The notes beneath the pieces are model-generated. The model searched no databases and was not told the DNA's origin. It worked only from the letters and a program-made list of their open reading frames with translations. DNA of 29,175 nucleotides from NCBI GenBank assembly GCA_030149965.1, contig JASLHB010000002.1:1-29175 (forward strand), written 5' to 3'. The position numbers and the translations under genes are program-made. Below are positions 16,865 to 24,544 of the stretch, piece after piece (the stretch's first letter is position 1; every line of letters starts with the position of its first letter). Source of the stretch: Wohlfahrtiimonas sp. (lineage in GTDB: Bacteria > Pseudomonadota > Gammaproteobacteria > Cardiobacteriales > Wohlfahrtiimonadaceae).

Positions 16865-17226
16865 TGAAAGCAATTCGTTGGGTTTTAGGCAAAATCATTT
16901 TAGGTTTGGATAAATTAACGGCGCCAGCGCCGATGATTCGTGCAATTGAAGAACAAAAGAAATTGGATGAAGCAACAGCACAATTAAAATTGTATCAATT
17001 TCATGCTTGTCCATTTTGCGTAAAAGTTCGCCGAGAAATTCGCCGTTTGAATTTAAAAATTGAATTGGTGGATGCATTGAATGATAAAACAGCAGAAACT
17101 CGTCTAATCAATGAAGGTGGTAAGCGCCAAGTACCTTGTTTGTATATTGTGAATGAAGATCAATCTGTCACTTGGTTATATGAATCCAATGCTATTTTGG
17201 TTTATCTCCAAACATTGGTAAAATAA
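16864..17226 (+). CDS. Glutaredoxin / GST-N-like thiol protein
   Basis: Small thioredoxin-fold protein of 120 residues. After an N-terminal extension of about 40 residues with a hydrophobic first 20, the fold begins at LKLYQFHACPFC. The redox pair is Cys49-Pro-Phe-Cys52, the cis-proline is Val90-Pro91, and YESNAILVYL is the glutathione-site helix of the glutaredoxin/GST-N family. It probably reduces disulfides or binds glutathione. The extension suggests membrane association (inference). It overlaps the rhodanese stop by one base, and the gene group is next to dsbB, giving a thiol/disulfide neighbourhood. Confidence 0.87.
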   Translation: MKAIRWVLGKIILGLDKLTAPAPMIRAIEEQKKLDEATAQLKLYQFHACPFCVKVRREIRRLNLKIELVDALNDKTAETRLINEGGKRQVPCLYIVNEDQSVTWLYESNAILVYLQTLVK

Positions 17227-17237
17227 TCATCCCCAGT

Positions 17238-17377
17238 TTATCCTTATTTCCTGTGGATAAAATTGTGAAGAAAAAGTTGAGATCTTTTTATAACTTCATT
17301 AACTATTTGATAATGAATAATATAAAAGATCTTATTTTTTATGCTCACTATTTATGCAATGAGGATAACTAGGATAA
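17238..17377. other. DnaA-box cluster with oriC-like AT-rich 13-mers
   Basis: The 167-base gap between the glutaredoxin-like gene and the YgjP-like gene contains an exact DnaA box, TTATCCACA, on the minus strand at 17252-17260. Near-matches are TTATCCTTA at 17238-17246 (+), TTATCCTCA at 17360-17368 (-) and TTATCCTAG at 17369-17377 (-). Between them lie GATCTTTTTATAA (17281-17293) and GATCTTATTTTTT (17328-17340). The second matches 10 of 11 fixed positions of the E. coli oriC 13-mer GATCTNTTNTTTT. Flanking genes are not the usual oriC neighbours and the region is short, so an origin is only a possibility; a DnaA-controlled promoter or chance are alternatives. Confidence 0.3.
17280..17340 (+). 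terminator. Long AT-rich hairpin with T-tail, candidate terminator
   Basis: AGATCTTTTTATA at 17280-17292 pairs with TATAAAAGATCT at 17321-17332 with one bulged T. An inner TTCATTA/TAATGAA stem lies at 17295-17317, and TATTTTTT follows. It may end transcription of the rhodanese/glutaredoxin pair. The same bases make up the oriC-like 13-mers, so the two readings compete. Confidence 0.5.
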
Positions 17378-17393
17378 TGGCATTGTTAAAATC

Positions 17394-18080
17394 ATGAATT
17401 CAGAATTAATTATTATAGAAAATATTGAGTTTGTGCTGATCAAAAAGCCCATTAAAAATCTCTATATTCGTGTTAAGAAAGATGGTAAAGCTTATGTGAG
17501 TTTACCGCAGCGATTAACTGCGAAGCAGCTGAATGAAGCATTGGCGATTCATTTGCCTTGGGTAAAAGCACAGCTAGAAAAATTATCGAAGATTGATGAT
17601 AAAGAATCATACAATTTCCAAACAGGCGAAACTCATTATTTGTGGGGAAAATCTTATTCATTGTTATTGGAAGCTAATCATAGAAAAACAGAAGCGATCA
17701 TTCGAGATGATCAAATCATTATGCAAAGTTATGGTGAATTAACGATTGAGCAGAAAATTAAGTTGCTAGATCATTTATATCGCACAGAAATTCAAAAAAT
17801 TCTGCCTGAACTGATTTCGCAATGGGAAGAAAAAATGCAGGTGCAATCATCAGAATGTCGTTTGAAAAAGATGAAAACACGCTGGGGAACTTGTAATACT
17901 CGAGCCAAAAGAATCTGGCTGAATACAGAATTAGCCAAATATCCTTTAGCGTGTTTGGAATATGTTTTGGTGCATGAGTTGGTGCATTTATTGGAACGCA
18001 GTCATAATCATCGTTTCAAAGCATTTATGACGATGTTTATGCCAGATTGGCAAGCACGTAAAAAGTTATTGAATCGCTAA
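17394..18080 (+). CDS. YgjP-like zinc metallopeptidase (M48/DUF45 type)
   Basis: Predicted metal-dependent hydrolase of the YgjP/DUF45 family, 228 residues. The zinc site is HELVH at residues 194-198 with a third ligand probably His204 in the SHNHRF segment. The family motif KMKTRWGTCNTRAKRIWLN precedes it, and an N-terminal beta-rich domain (KNLYIRVKKDGKAYVSLP) is typical of YgjP. The substrate is unknown. No good SD stands before the ATG at 17394, and the next in-frame candidates would cut into the conserved N-domain, so this start is kept. Its last four bases overlap the end of the convergent MATE gene. Confidence 0.88.
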   Translation: MNSELIIIENIEFVLIKKPIKNLYIRVKKDGKAYVSLPQRLTAKQLNEALAIHLPWVKAQLEKLSKIDDKESYNFQTGETHYLWGKSYSLLLEANHRKTEAIIRDDQIIMQSYGELTIEQKIKLLDHLYRTEIQKILPELISQWEEKMQVQSSECRLKKMKTRWGTCNTRAKRIWLNTELAKYPLACLEYVLVHELVHLLERSHNHRFKAFMTMFMPDWQARKKLLNR

Positions 18081-19408
18081 GCAATCCTTCGATAACGCAT
18101 ATATGCAAGGTAAACCACAGGAACGGCCAATAATAACGAGCTGAGCGGCATGCTGATCCAAACGCCATCTAATCCATAATATTTAGGCACGATGAATAAG
18201 AATGGCACTTGTATTACAAGATTACCAATGGAAATCACTAATGCTTTTGTGCCTTCTCCAATTGCTTGGAAGAAAACGGTAATCATCACAAAAACACCTT
18301 CTAAGAAGAGCAATGATAAATGGTAGTTGATTGCATGAATGGTAACTTTTGAGAGTTCTTTTTCATTGGTGAATAACATTGTGAAAAATTCAGGGAATAT
18401 TTGTAATAATATGGTTAATCCAATGCCGTAAACCATGCCGACAATCACCATCATACGAATGATCGCGCGCGTAGAAAGATAGTTTTCTCTGCCATATAAT
18501 CGGCTGATGATTGGCTGAACGCCGTTCGCAATCCCTTCCATGCCAAGATAATAAATTGTGATGATATAGCCCGTGATTGTATAAGCAGAAACAGCAACAG
18601 TTCCGCCATATTTAACGAGCATTTTGTGGTGAATCATCATGATAAAACCCACATAAATATACATAAAGAATGTGGATGCACCATTTGTCATGATGTCTTT
18701 AATGAGATTAAATCTAGGTTTAAAGTGATGAAGCTTTAACGGTTCACCGCTTTGGAAAATGATGTAATACAAGCCCAAAAACATGGCGCAGGTTTCGCCC
18801 ACAATGCTAGCCAATGCAGCACCGAAAACAGACATTTCCCATACAACGATCATAAAATAAGAAGAGATGATGTTAATGGAAACGCCGATCGCCATATAAA
18901 GCGTTGCGCGATAAGGATTGCCCATATTTCGCACTAAAAATGGCAATGCTAAGCTACCAATCACCAATGGCGCGCTGACAGCAAAGACGCGAATAAAATC
19001 GATCGCCATGTGCGCGGCTGTGACAAATGTTTGGCTAACGCGATAAGCAGGATCACTGAGCATATAAACTAAATATGGCGCAGTTACGTACAGTAAAATG
19101 CCAAAGATAATGCCCGGAATAATAATGAGAGAAATGGATTGCCCAATGATTTGGCGCGCTTTTTCGTCTTCTTCAGCGCCTTTTGCGATGGAATATAAAC
19201 TGCCCGTGCCAACGCCGATCAATAAACCGAATCCGAGTAATAATGTGATGTATGACCAGCCAATGTTTGCGCCGGCTAAGCCTTCAGTGCCAATGAAATG
19301 ACCGATGAAGAAACCATCAATGAGCTGATAAGCACCACTGATTAACATTGCTCCTAAAGTAGGAACCACATAGCTTATGAATAATAAGCGTAGTGTTTTT
19401 TGACTCAC
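18077..19408 (-). CDS. MATE family efflux transporter
   Basis: Inner-membrane multidrug/cation antiporter of the MATE (MepA/DinF-like) family. The 443 residues form twelve hydrophobic segments in two halves. The first half begins VVPTLGAMLISGAYQLIDGFFIGHFIG, and the second has a matching repeat near GTVAVSAYTITGYIITIYYLG and GVQPIISRLYGREN. The start is GTG at 19408, with GAGG 5 bases upstream. An ATG overlaps it in another frame but reads ATG-TGA and stops at once. A TATAAT on the minus strand lies 33 bases upstream. The substrate is unknown. It converges with the YgjP-like gene with a 4-base overlap. Confidence 0.93.
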   Translation of the reverse strand: MSQKTLRLLFISYVVPTLGAMLISGAYQLIDGFFIGHFIGTEGLAGANIGWSYITLLLGFGLLIGVGTGSLYSIAKGAEEDEKARQIIGQSISLIIIPGIIFGILLYVTAPYLVYMLSDPAYRVSQTFVTAAHMAIDFIRVFAVSAPLVIGSLALPFLVRNMGNPYRATLYMAIGVSINIISSYFMIVVWEMSVFGAALASIVGETCAMFLGLYYIIFQSGEPLKLHHFKPRFNLIKDIMTNGASTFFMYIYVGFIMMIHHKMLVKYGGTVAVSAYTITGYIITIYYLGMEGIANGVQPIISRLYGRENYLSTRAIIRMMVIVGMVYGIGLTILLQIFPEFFTMLFTNEKELSKVTIHAINYHLSLLFLEGVFVMITVFFQAIGEGTKALVISIGNLVIQVPFLFIVPKYYGLDGVWISMPLSSLLLAVPVVYLAYMRYRRIA

Positions 19409-19440
19409 ATAAACCTCGAGCGTTGGGGAACATGTGAATG

Positions 19441-19446
19441 ATTATA
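19441..19446 (-). promoter_or_regulatory. Possible -10 element of the MATE gene
   Basis: A perfect TATAAT on the minus strand lies about 33 bases before the GTG start. The -35 region at 17 bases (ATCACA) is poor, so the promoter is weak or activator-dependent. Confidence 0.35.
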
Positions 19447-19485
19447 GTCCAGCTTTAACAGTTTGTGATGAAAACAAAATAAATA

Positions 19486-19521
19486 TTTATGGCTTCACCC
19501 AAAATTAGATGAAGCCATAAA
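19486..19521 (-). terminator. Terminator of the small-protein/DoxX operon
   Basis: TTTATGGCTTCA at 19486-19497 pairs over 12 bases with TGAAGCCATAAA at 19510-19521. On the minus strand the stem runs into a T-rich tract, and on the plus strand into TTTTTATTTTT, so it could act in both directions. Confidence 0.85.
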
Positions 19522-19526
19522 AGTTT

Positions 19527-19940
19527 TTATTTTTCAATGATATGATCTACGCTGAATTTGCCTGCGCCATTCAGTAGCAAGAAGATGAATCCGCCTGCGA
19601 TGGAAAGGTTTTTCATGAAGTTGGTTGCATCTTCTGGTGCACCATGAAAGATGAATCCTGAAATAATACAGAATACAGCGAGGATGAATGCAATTCCTCT
19701 CGTTTGAAATCCGAGTAGAATCGCGATACCGCCGCTCAATTCTAATAGAATGACAGGCGCTAAAAGGATGCTAGAAATTCCTTTCGATTCCATAAAAGCT
19801 GCCATGCCAGCATAACCACCAATTTTTGCCCATCCAGCAACAATGAACATGTACGATAATAAAAATCTGCCCAATAATGCGAATGAAGAATGAACATTGG
19901 ATTGTGCCATTAATTGACGAATGATTGTGTTAGGATTCAT
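19527..19940 (-). CDS. DoxX family membrane protein
   Basis: Four-helix inner-membrane protein of the DoxX/YqjF family, 137 residues. Family marks are GRFLLSYMFIVAGWAKIGGYAGMAAFMESKG at the N-terminal end (split over residues 24-54), LELSGGIAILLGFQTR in the second helix pair and a NFMKNLSIAGGFIFLL third-to-fourth helix stretch. Members are linked to redox or thiosulfate handling, but most are uncharacterised. Its ATG overlaps the stop of the upstream small gene (ATGA), so the pair forms one translationally coupled operon, ended by the hairpin at 19486-19521. Confidence 0.88.
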   Translation of the reverse strand: MNPNTIIRQLMAQSNVHSSFALLGRFLLSYMFIVAGWAKIGGYAGMAAFMESKGISSILLAPVILLELSGGIAILLGFQTRGIAFILAVFCIISGFIFHGAPEDATNFMKNLSIAGGFIFLLLNGAGKFSVDHIIEK

Positions 19941-20233
19941 TTGCTATCCATATTGAATTTGTAATCTGTTGAATTAGATTTAGCTGCTGATTGTCCATAT
20001 TTCAATTGCTGATATTGATCATTTTGTGCTGGCGTTAAAATGCGAGCAACAGAAGCTTCGTAAATAAAACTTACATCATTACTTGGCATGCGGCCAAGCT
20101 GTTTCAATGCTGTGACTTGTTCTGCACTTAAATCATTCAACACTTCATAAGCATGATAAGGCGCGGCGATTGCTGAGCTTGTGAATAATGCTGTAGATAA
20201 CGATAAAATTGCTAATGTTGATTTAATTTTCAT
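19937..20233 (-). CDS. Small exported protein of unknown function
   Basis: 98-residue protein not recognised as a known family. Residues 1-23 form a clear signal peptide (positive MKIK, hydrophobic core, cleavage likely after SAIA before APYHAY). The mature part is short, helical-looking and hydrophilic, with LSAEQVTALKQLGRMPSNDVS and LTPAQNDQYQQLKYG segments that resemble small periplasmic helical-hairpin proteins. It has no cysteine. AGGA precedes the ATG. It overlaps the DoxX gene by 4 bases and faces a divergent LysR regulator, which probably controls the pair. Confidence 0.8.
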   Translation of the reverse strand: MKIKSTLAILSLSTALFTSSAIAAPYHAYEVLNDLSAEQVTALKQLGRMPSNDVSFIYEASVARILTPAQNDQYQQLKYGQSAAKSNSTDYKFNMDSK

Positions 20234-20252
20234 GATATTTCCTATAAATTTG

Positions 20253-20258
20253 AGTATA
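20253..20258 (-). promoter_or_regulatory. Possible -10 element of the small-protein/DoxX operon
   Basis: TATACT on the minus strand lies about 20 bases before the start codon. GACAAA stands 17 bases further upstream as a poor -35. A weak promoter is expected if the divergent LysR protein activates it. Confidence 0.35.
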
Positions 20259-20308
20259 AAAATAATTGAGAGAGATTTGTCATCTGGACAACTTGAAGCG
20301 CATATTAA

Positions 20309-20323
20309 AGAAATAATATTTCT
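20309..20323. promoter_or_regulatory. 15-base palindrome, candidate LysR operator
   Basis: AGAAATA-A-TATTTCT is a perfect 7+1+7 inverted repeat in the gap between the divergent small-protein operon and the lysR gene. LysR-type sites are usually T-N11-A inverted repeats of this size placed in such gaps. The link to this regulator is inferred. Confidence 0.4.
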
Positions 20324-20380
20324 GTTACTATCGCAGTTTAGAAAATGATTTGTGCCTACAAGGCATTAATAGAGAGAAAT

Positions 20381-21286
20381 ATGAAGCCATTACAATCTTT
20401 AGAACTGGATGATATTCAGGTCTTTTGCCGTGCGGCAGAAAGCACAAGCTTTACGCAAACGTCTATCAGTTTAGGAATCACGCCATCGGCTGTGAGCAAA
20501 GCTGTGAATCGATTAGAGAAAAAGCTGAAGATCAAGCTATTTCATCGATCAACGCGATCAATGCGCTTAACGGAAGAAGGCAAAAGTTATTATGAGATTT
20601 GCCGACAATCGCTCGAAAGTATTCAGGATATTGAAAATCAGTTGATGAATAATTCTGTGCCGCGCGGAACCTTGCGCATCAGTTTGCCGGATAGTTTAGC
20701 GATTAATAATCTGATTCCTGTGCTGAATGGCTTTATGGAAAAATATACAGATCATCTTAAAGTTGAAGTATTTCTCAGTACAACTTATGTGGATTTCATG
20801 CGGGAAGATGTGGATCTAGCACTAAGAATCGGTGATGTTGGTGATGAAAGTTTGGTTGCACGATTGTTTGATCGGATCGAACAGAAGATCGTTGCATCGC
20901 CTGCTTATTTGAAAAAATATGGCACGCCGCAAACTTTGGCAGAATTGAAAAAGCATAAATGCATTGGTTTGCGATTCTCTAAAAATGTAGGAATTTTGCC
21001 TTGGGCGATTAAAGACAATGAATCTTTAGATCTGAATTATGCTGTGTTATACGATGATCCTTTGGGCGCATTTAAAACTGTCATCAATGGCTTTGGCATT
21101 GTGCAATTATTGGACTTTACGGTGGATCAAGCAATTGCTGATGGTGAATTGGTGGAATTATTCCCAGAATTACGACCAAAACCTTTGAATGTTCATGTGG
21201 TTTATCCAAGTGGTAAATATCTGCCAGCGAAAGTGCGAGCATTCATAGATTATTTATTTGAGCATGCAACGCGAAAGATTCGTTGA
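20381..21286 (+). CDS. LysR family transcriptional regulator
   Basis: DNA-binding regulator of 301 residues from the ATG at 20381. The winged helix-turn-helix is at about residues 7-65 (VFCRAAESTSFTQTSISLGI then PSAVSKAVNRLEKKL). The C-terminal effector domain of the periplasmic-binding-protein type starts near residue 90. An earlier in-frame ATG at 20345 adds 12 residues with no homology to the family start, while AGAGAG stands just before 20381. It is divergent from the small-protein/DoxX operon, the classic arrangement for a LysR protein and its target. The sequence class is like the DsdC/YafC-type regulators. The ligand is unknown. Confidence 0.93.
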   Translation: MKPLQSLELDDIQVFCRAAESTSFTQTSISLGITPSAVSKAVNRLEKKLKIKLFHRSTRSMRLTEEGKSYYEICRQSLESIQDIENQLMNNSVPRGTLRISLPDSLAINNLIPVLNGFMEKYTDHLKVEVFLSTTYVDFMREDVDLALRIGDVGDESLVARLFDRIEQKIVASPAYLKKYGTPQTLAELKKHKCIGLRFSKNVGILPWAIKDNESLDLNYAVLYDDPLGAFKTVINGFGIVQLLDFTVDQAIADGELVELFPELRPKPLNVHVVYPSGKYLPAKVRAFIDYLFEHATRKIR

Positions 21287-21319
21287 GAATTTTGCAAAAG
21301 ATTGTTCCATTGTTGGTGT

Positions 21320-21348
21320 TTGATACTCGCTGAAATTTATGTTACAGT
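21320..21348 (+). promoter_or_regulatory. Likely promoter of the riboflavin operon
   Basis: TTGATA at 21320-21325 and TACAGT at 21343-21348 are 17 bases apart, and a TGn extended -10 (21340-21342) helps. Transcription would start just upstream of the FMN riboswitch. Confidence 0.42.
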
Positions 21349-21362
21349 TTTTCGCAGTAAAA

Positions 21363-21488
21363 ATTTATCTTTGGGGCAAGGTGAGAAGGCAACTTCAATT
21401 CCTGACCGGCGGTGATAGTCCGCGAGCGAAAGCTGATCTTGGTGAAATTCCAAAACCGACAGTAAAGTCTGGATGGTAAAAGATAAAT
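21363..21488 (+). ncRNA. FMN riboswitch (RFN element)
   Basis: All core RFN motifs are present in order: GGGGCAAGGTGAG, CCTGACCGGCGGTGATAGTCC, GCGAGCG, GGTGAAATTCC, ACCGACAGTAAAGTC and GGATGG. The closing P1 helix is ATTTATCTTT (21363-21372) with AAAGATAAAT (21479-21488). It binds flavin mononucleotide and switches off riboflavin synthesis genes. It stands directly before ribD. Confidence 0.97.
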
Positions 21489-21500
21489 CACATCTCTTTT

Positions 21501-21577
21501 GGCGTGCCTTTAATTTGGCATGTCATTCTGTATGTGCTTATTTATGCCCTAAAAATAAATCTCATAAAGAGGGCATA
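21501..21577 (+). promoter_or_regulatory. Riboswitch expression platform hiding the ribD SD
   Basis: TATGCCCT at 21543-21550 pairs perfectly with AGGGCATA at 21570-21577, covering the Shine-Dalgarno GAGGG and the A of the ribD ATG. A second hairpin, GGCGTGCC/GGCATGTC at 21501-21524, lies before it and lacks a U-tract. The control is therefore probably at translation initiation rather than termination. Confidence 0.6.
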
Positions 21578-22695
21578 TGAACAAGCTAACTGAATCAGAT
21601 TTATTTTTTCTCAATAAAGCCGTTGAATTGGCAGCTTTGCCGTTGGGCGCTGTTTCACCTAATCCTTATGTGGGCGCGGTGATTGTGAAAGATGGCAAAA
21701 TTATTGGGGAAGGTTTTCACGCAAAAGCAGGAACAGCTCATGCAGAAGTTGTGGCGATTGCGAATGCAACAGAATCCACCATTGGCGCAACGATTTATGT
21801 ATCGTTAGAACCTTGTTGTCATCATGGTAAAACAGGACCTTGCACAGAAGCTATTTTAAAAGCTGGCATCACAAAAGTTGTGTACGCAACGCAAGATCCT
21901 AATCCTTCTGTTGCTGGTAAAGGCGATGCATTTTTACAGCGAAATGGCATCGAAAGCATTTGTGGAAATTTAGAATCAGCGCGCACGATCAATAAAATAT
22001 TTTTCCATAATCAGCAAAGCCAAGCGCCTTTTGTTACCTTGAAAGCTGCCATGAGTTTAGATGGTAAAATCGCTTCTAAAACTGGTGATTCACAATGGAT
22101 CACAGGGCCAGAAGCGCGAATCAAAGGTCATGAATTACGAGCGGCTCACGACGCCATTTTAATCGGCAAAAAAACCTTATTGAATGATAATCCAAGTTTA
22201 ACTGTGCGTGTGCCAGATAAAGCTTATCCGAATCCTGTGCGAATTTTGCTATTGCGCAACTTTGGCGGAATTTCACATACGAATTATGCTTTGTTTGATA
22301 CAGCAGCAGCGCCAACGTGGATTGTTTATCCTGCGAAATATGCACCAAAAGCAGAATTAGCAGAAGCATTGCAACAGAAAAATGTGCGATTAATGCCAAT
22401 GAATGGCGATGTTATATCTACGCAAGATTTATTGGCGCATTTATATGATGAGAAAATTATGAGCGTTTTATTGGAAGGCGGCAGCAGTATTTACAATGCG
22501 TTTCTGAATGAAAATAGCGTGAATGAATGCGCGTTTTTCTATGGACCAAGATTGATAGGCGATCATAATGCGCCGAGTATTTGGGATCACAGCAATATTA
22601 CAAAATTATCGAGCGCGCCCATTTTAAACATTCAAGATACAAAACAATTGGGCAACTCTATTTATGTACGTGCAACCTTTGAGGGAGCGAAATAA
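21577..22695 (+). CDS. ribD: Bifunctional riboflavin biosynthesis protein RibD
   Basis: Catalyses two steps after GTP cyclohydrolase II: deamination of the pyrimidine, then NADPH-dependent reduction of the ribose. The 372 residues hold an N-terminal cytidine-deaminase-like domain, with zinc ligands His55, Cys80 and Cys89 and catalytic Glu57 in HAE and PCCHHGKTGPC. The C-terminal reductase domain runs from about residue 150, with TLKAAMSLDGKIA, DSQWITGPEAR and LLEGGSSIYNAFL. It is the first gene of the operon, under the FMN riboswitch. Its stop overlaps the ribE start by one base. Confidence 0.97.
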   Translation: MNKLTESDLFFLNKAVELAALPLGAVSPNPYVGAVIVKDGKIIGEGFHAKAGTAHAEVVAIANATESTIGATIYVSLEPCCHHGKTGPCTEAILKAGITKVVYATQDPNPSVAGKGDAFLQRNGIESICGNLESARTINKIFFHNQQSQAPFVTLKAAMSLDGKIASKTGDSQWITGPEARIKGHELRAAHDAILIGKKTLLNDNPSLTVRVPDKAYPNPVRILLLRNFGGISHTNYALFDTAAAPTWIVYPAKYAPKAELAEALQQKNVRLMPMNGDVISTQDLLAHLYDEKIMSVLLEGGSSIYNAFLNENSVNECAFFYGPRLIGDHNAPSIWDHSNITKLSSAPILNIQDTKQLGNSIYVRATFEGAK

Positions 22696-23321
22696 TGTTT
22701 ACGGGCATCATTGAAGAAGTCGGTGTGCTACAAGCAAAGCAGCATCGTGGCGATGTGATCACCATTAAAATCGGCTGCAAAAAAGTGTTAGAGAACGCCA
22801 AAATCGGCGACAGCATCGCCAGTAATGGTGTGTGTTTAACGGTGACTAAAATGGACGGTCACGGATTTTGGGCAGATTTAACCCCTGAAAGCATTCAGCG
22901 CAGTACCTTTGCCAAGTTAACATTGGGCGGCGCTGTGAATTTGGAGCGTGCATTGTTAGCCAATAGCCGATTAGATGGGCATTTGGTTTCTGGCCATGTG
23001 GATACGATGAGCACCTTGCAATCTTTGCAAAAGCTTCAAAACAGTTATGTATTGCGTTTTTCTTTGGCAAGAGAATATCAAAAACTTGTGGTGGAAAAAG
23101 GCTCGATTGCCGTCAATGGCATCAGTTTAACGGTGACGGACGTTTCACCTAATTCATTCAGTGTGAGTGTGATTCCACACAGTTTCGAAATCACTAACCT
23201 TCATCAATTGAAGGATGGTAATAGCGTCAATATTGAATTTGATCAGCTCGGTAAATACATCTTGAAAGAGAAAGAGCAATCAACTTTGACTTATGATCAA
23301 TTAGCAAAATGGGGATATTAA
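22695..23321 (+). CDS. ribE: Riboflavin synthase alpha chain
   Basis: Converts two molecules of 6,7-dimethyl-8-ribityllumazine into riboflavin and the pyrimidine precursor. The 208 residues comprise two lumazine-binding repeats. The first begins MFTGIIEEVG with SNGVCLTV and DLTPES. The second has VNGISLTVTDV and SVSVIPHSFEITN. NLERAL, RLDGHLVSGHVD and a short C-terminal helix match the family. It is called ribC in some E. coli naming. The start overlaps the ribD stop (TAATG), and ribBA follows after a single base. Confidence 0.97.
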   Translation: MFTGIIEEVGVLQAKQHRGDVITIKIGCKKVLENAKIGDSIASNGVCLTVTKMDGHGFWADLTPESIQRSTFAKLTLGGAVNLERALLANSRLDGHLVSGHVDTMSTLQSLQKLQNSYVLRFSLAREYQKLVVEKGSIAVNGISLTVTDVSPNSFSVSVIPHSFEITNLHQLKDGNSVNIEFDQLGKYILKEKEQSTLTYDQLAKWGY

Positions 23322-23322
23322 A

Positions 23323-24528
23323 ATGAAAGCAATGGTTGAACGTGTAGAAGCAGCATTAGAGGCTCTAAAACGTGGCGAAATTATCATTGTGATGGATGAT
23401 GAATCTCGTGAAAACGAAGGTGATATGATTGTGGCTGCTGAGCATTGTAGCGATCAGCATATGAATACGATGATTCGTAAAGCAGGTGGTTTAGTCTGTG
23501 CACCATTATCCCGAGAGATTGCTAGACGCTTAGATTTAAACCCGATGGTGGTGAATAATCAAGACGAATATCAAACAGCATTCACAATTACCGTGGATTA
23601 TGTTTCAACGCACACAGGTATTTCTGCAGCAGAGCGCGCTTTGACGTGCCGTAAGTTGGCCGATGGTACAACGCAGCCTGCATCTTTTAAAAGACCTGGG
23701 CATATTTTTCCGTTGATTGCTAAAGATGGCGGCGTTTTAGTGCGTCGTGGTCATACTGAGGCTTCTGTAGATTTAATGCAATTGGCAGGCTTAACAAAAG
23801 CTGCAGTGATTTGTGAGATTCTCAATGAAGATGGCACGATGGCACGCCATAAAGAACTTGAAGCTTTGAGTGAAAAAGAGCACATGCCTTTCATCACGAT
23901 TCAAGACATTGTGGATTATCGTGAATGGTTGGCAGCTAGAGAAGCAGGCATTCAGCCAATCAGCCAAGCACATTTACCTACAGCTTATGGCAATTTCACT
24001 ATTTATACTTTCCCAAATAGTGAAGGGCAAGAACCGCATGTTGTGTTGCGCAATGAGCAGTGTGATGATTCAGAAACTTTAACCATGCGCATTCATTCAG
24101 AATGTTTAACGGGTGATATTTTCCATTCTGTGAAATGCGATTGCCAAGCACAGTTAGATTTTGGCTTAAAAACCATTGCAGATGCGAAAAATGGCATGTT
24201 GATTTATCTTCGCCAAGAAGGTCGCGGCATCGGTTTATCTGAGAAGATCAGAGCTTATGCTTTGCAAGAGCAAGGTCAAAATACCATTGATGCAAATGTA
24301 TCTTTAGGGCATCCGATTGATGGCCGTGACTTTACGATTGCCGCTGAGATTTTAAAATATTTCAACCAAACACGCGTTAAGTTGATTACGAATAATCCTG
24401 AGAAAGTTGCCACATTGAAATTAAATGGCATTGACGTGGAAGAGCGTATTTCAACACCCAAATTTGTAACGAAAGAGAATCAAGATTATTTAACCACTAA
24501 AGCGACCCAAATGGGCCACTATTTATAA
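23323..24528 (+). CDS. ribBA: RibBA: DHBP synthase fused to GTP cyclohydrolase II
   Basis: Makes both building blocks of riboflavin: 3,4-dihydroxy-2-butanone 4-phosphate from ribulose 5-phosphate (RibB half, residues 1-205) and the pyrimidine from GTP (RibA half, about 215-401). The RibB half has DDESRENEGDM at 25-35 and RRGHTEASVDL at 141-151. The RibA half keeps the zinc cysteines Cys261, Cys272 and Cys274 in HSECLTGDIFHSVKCDC, plus RQEGRGIGLSEKIRAYALQ and a TNNPEKV motif. Both halves therefore look active, unlike fusions in which the RibA half has decayed. The gene sits in the same operon with a one-base gap from ribE. Confidence 0.95.
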   Translation: MKAMVERVEAALEALKRGEIIIVMDDESRENEGDMIVAAEHCSDQHMNTMIRKAGGLVCAPLSREIARRLDLNPMVVNNQDEYQTAFTITVDYVSTHTGISAAERALTCRKLADGTTQPASFKRPGHIFPLIAKDGGVLVRRGHTEASVDLMQLAGLTKAAVICEILNEDGTMARHKELEALSEKEHMPFITIQDIVDYREWLAAREAGIQPISQAHLPTAYGNFTIYTFPNSEGQEPHVVLRNEQCDDSETLTMRIHSECLTGDIFHSVKCDCQAQLDFGLKTIADAKNGMLIYLRQEGRGIGLSEKIRAYALQEQGQNTIDANVSLGHPIDGRDFTIAAEILKYFNQTRVKLITNNPEKVATLKLNGIDVEERISTPKFVTKENQDYLTTKATQMGHYL

Positions 24529-24544
24529 TTTTTAGGAGATTATC

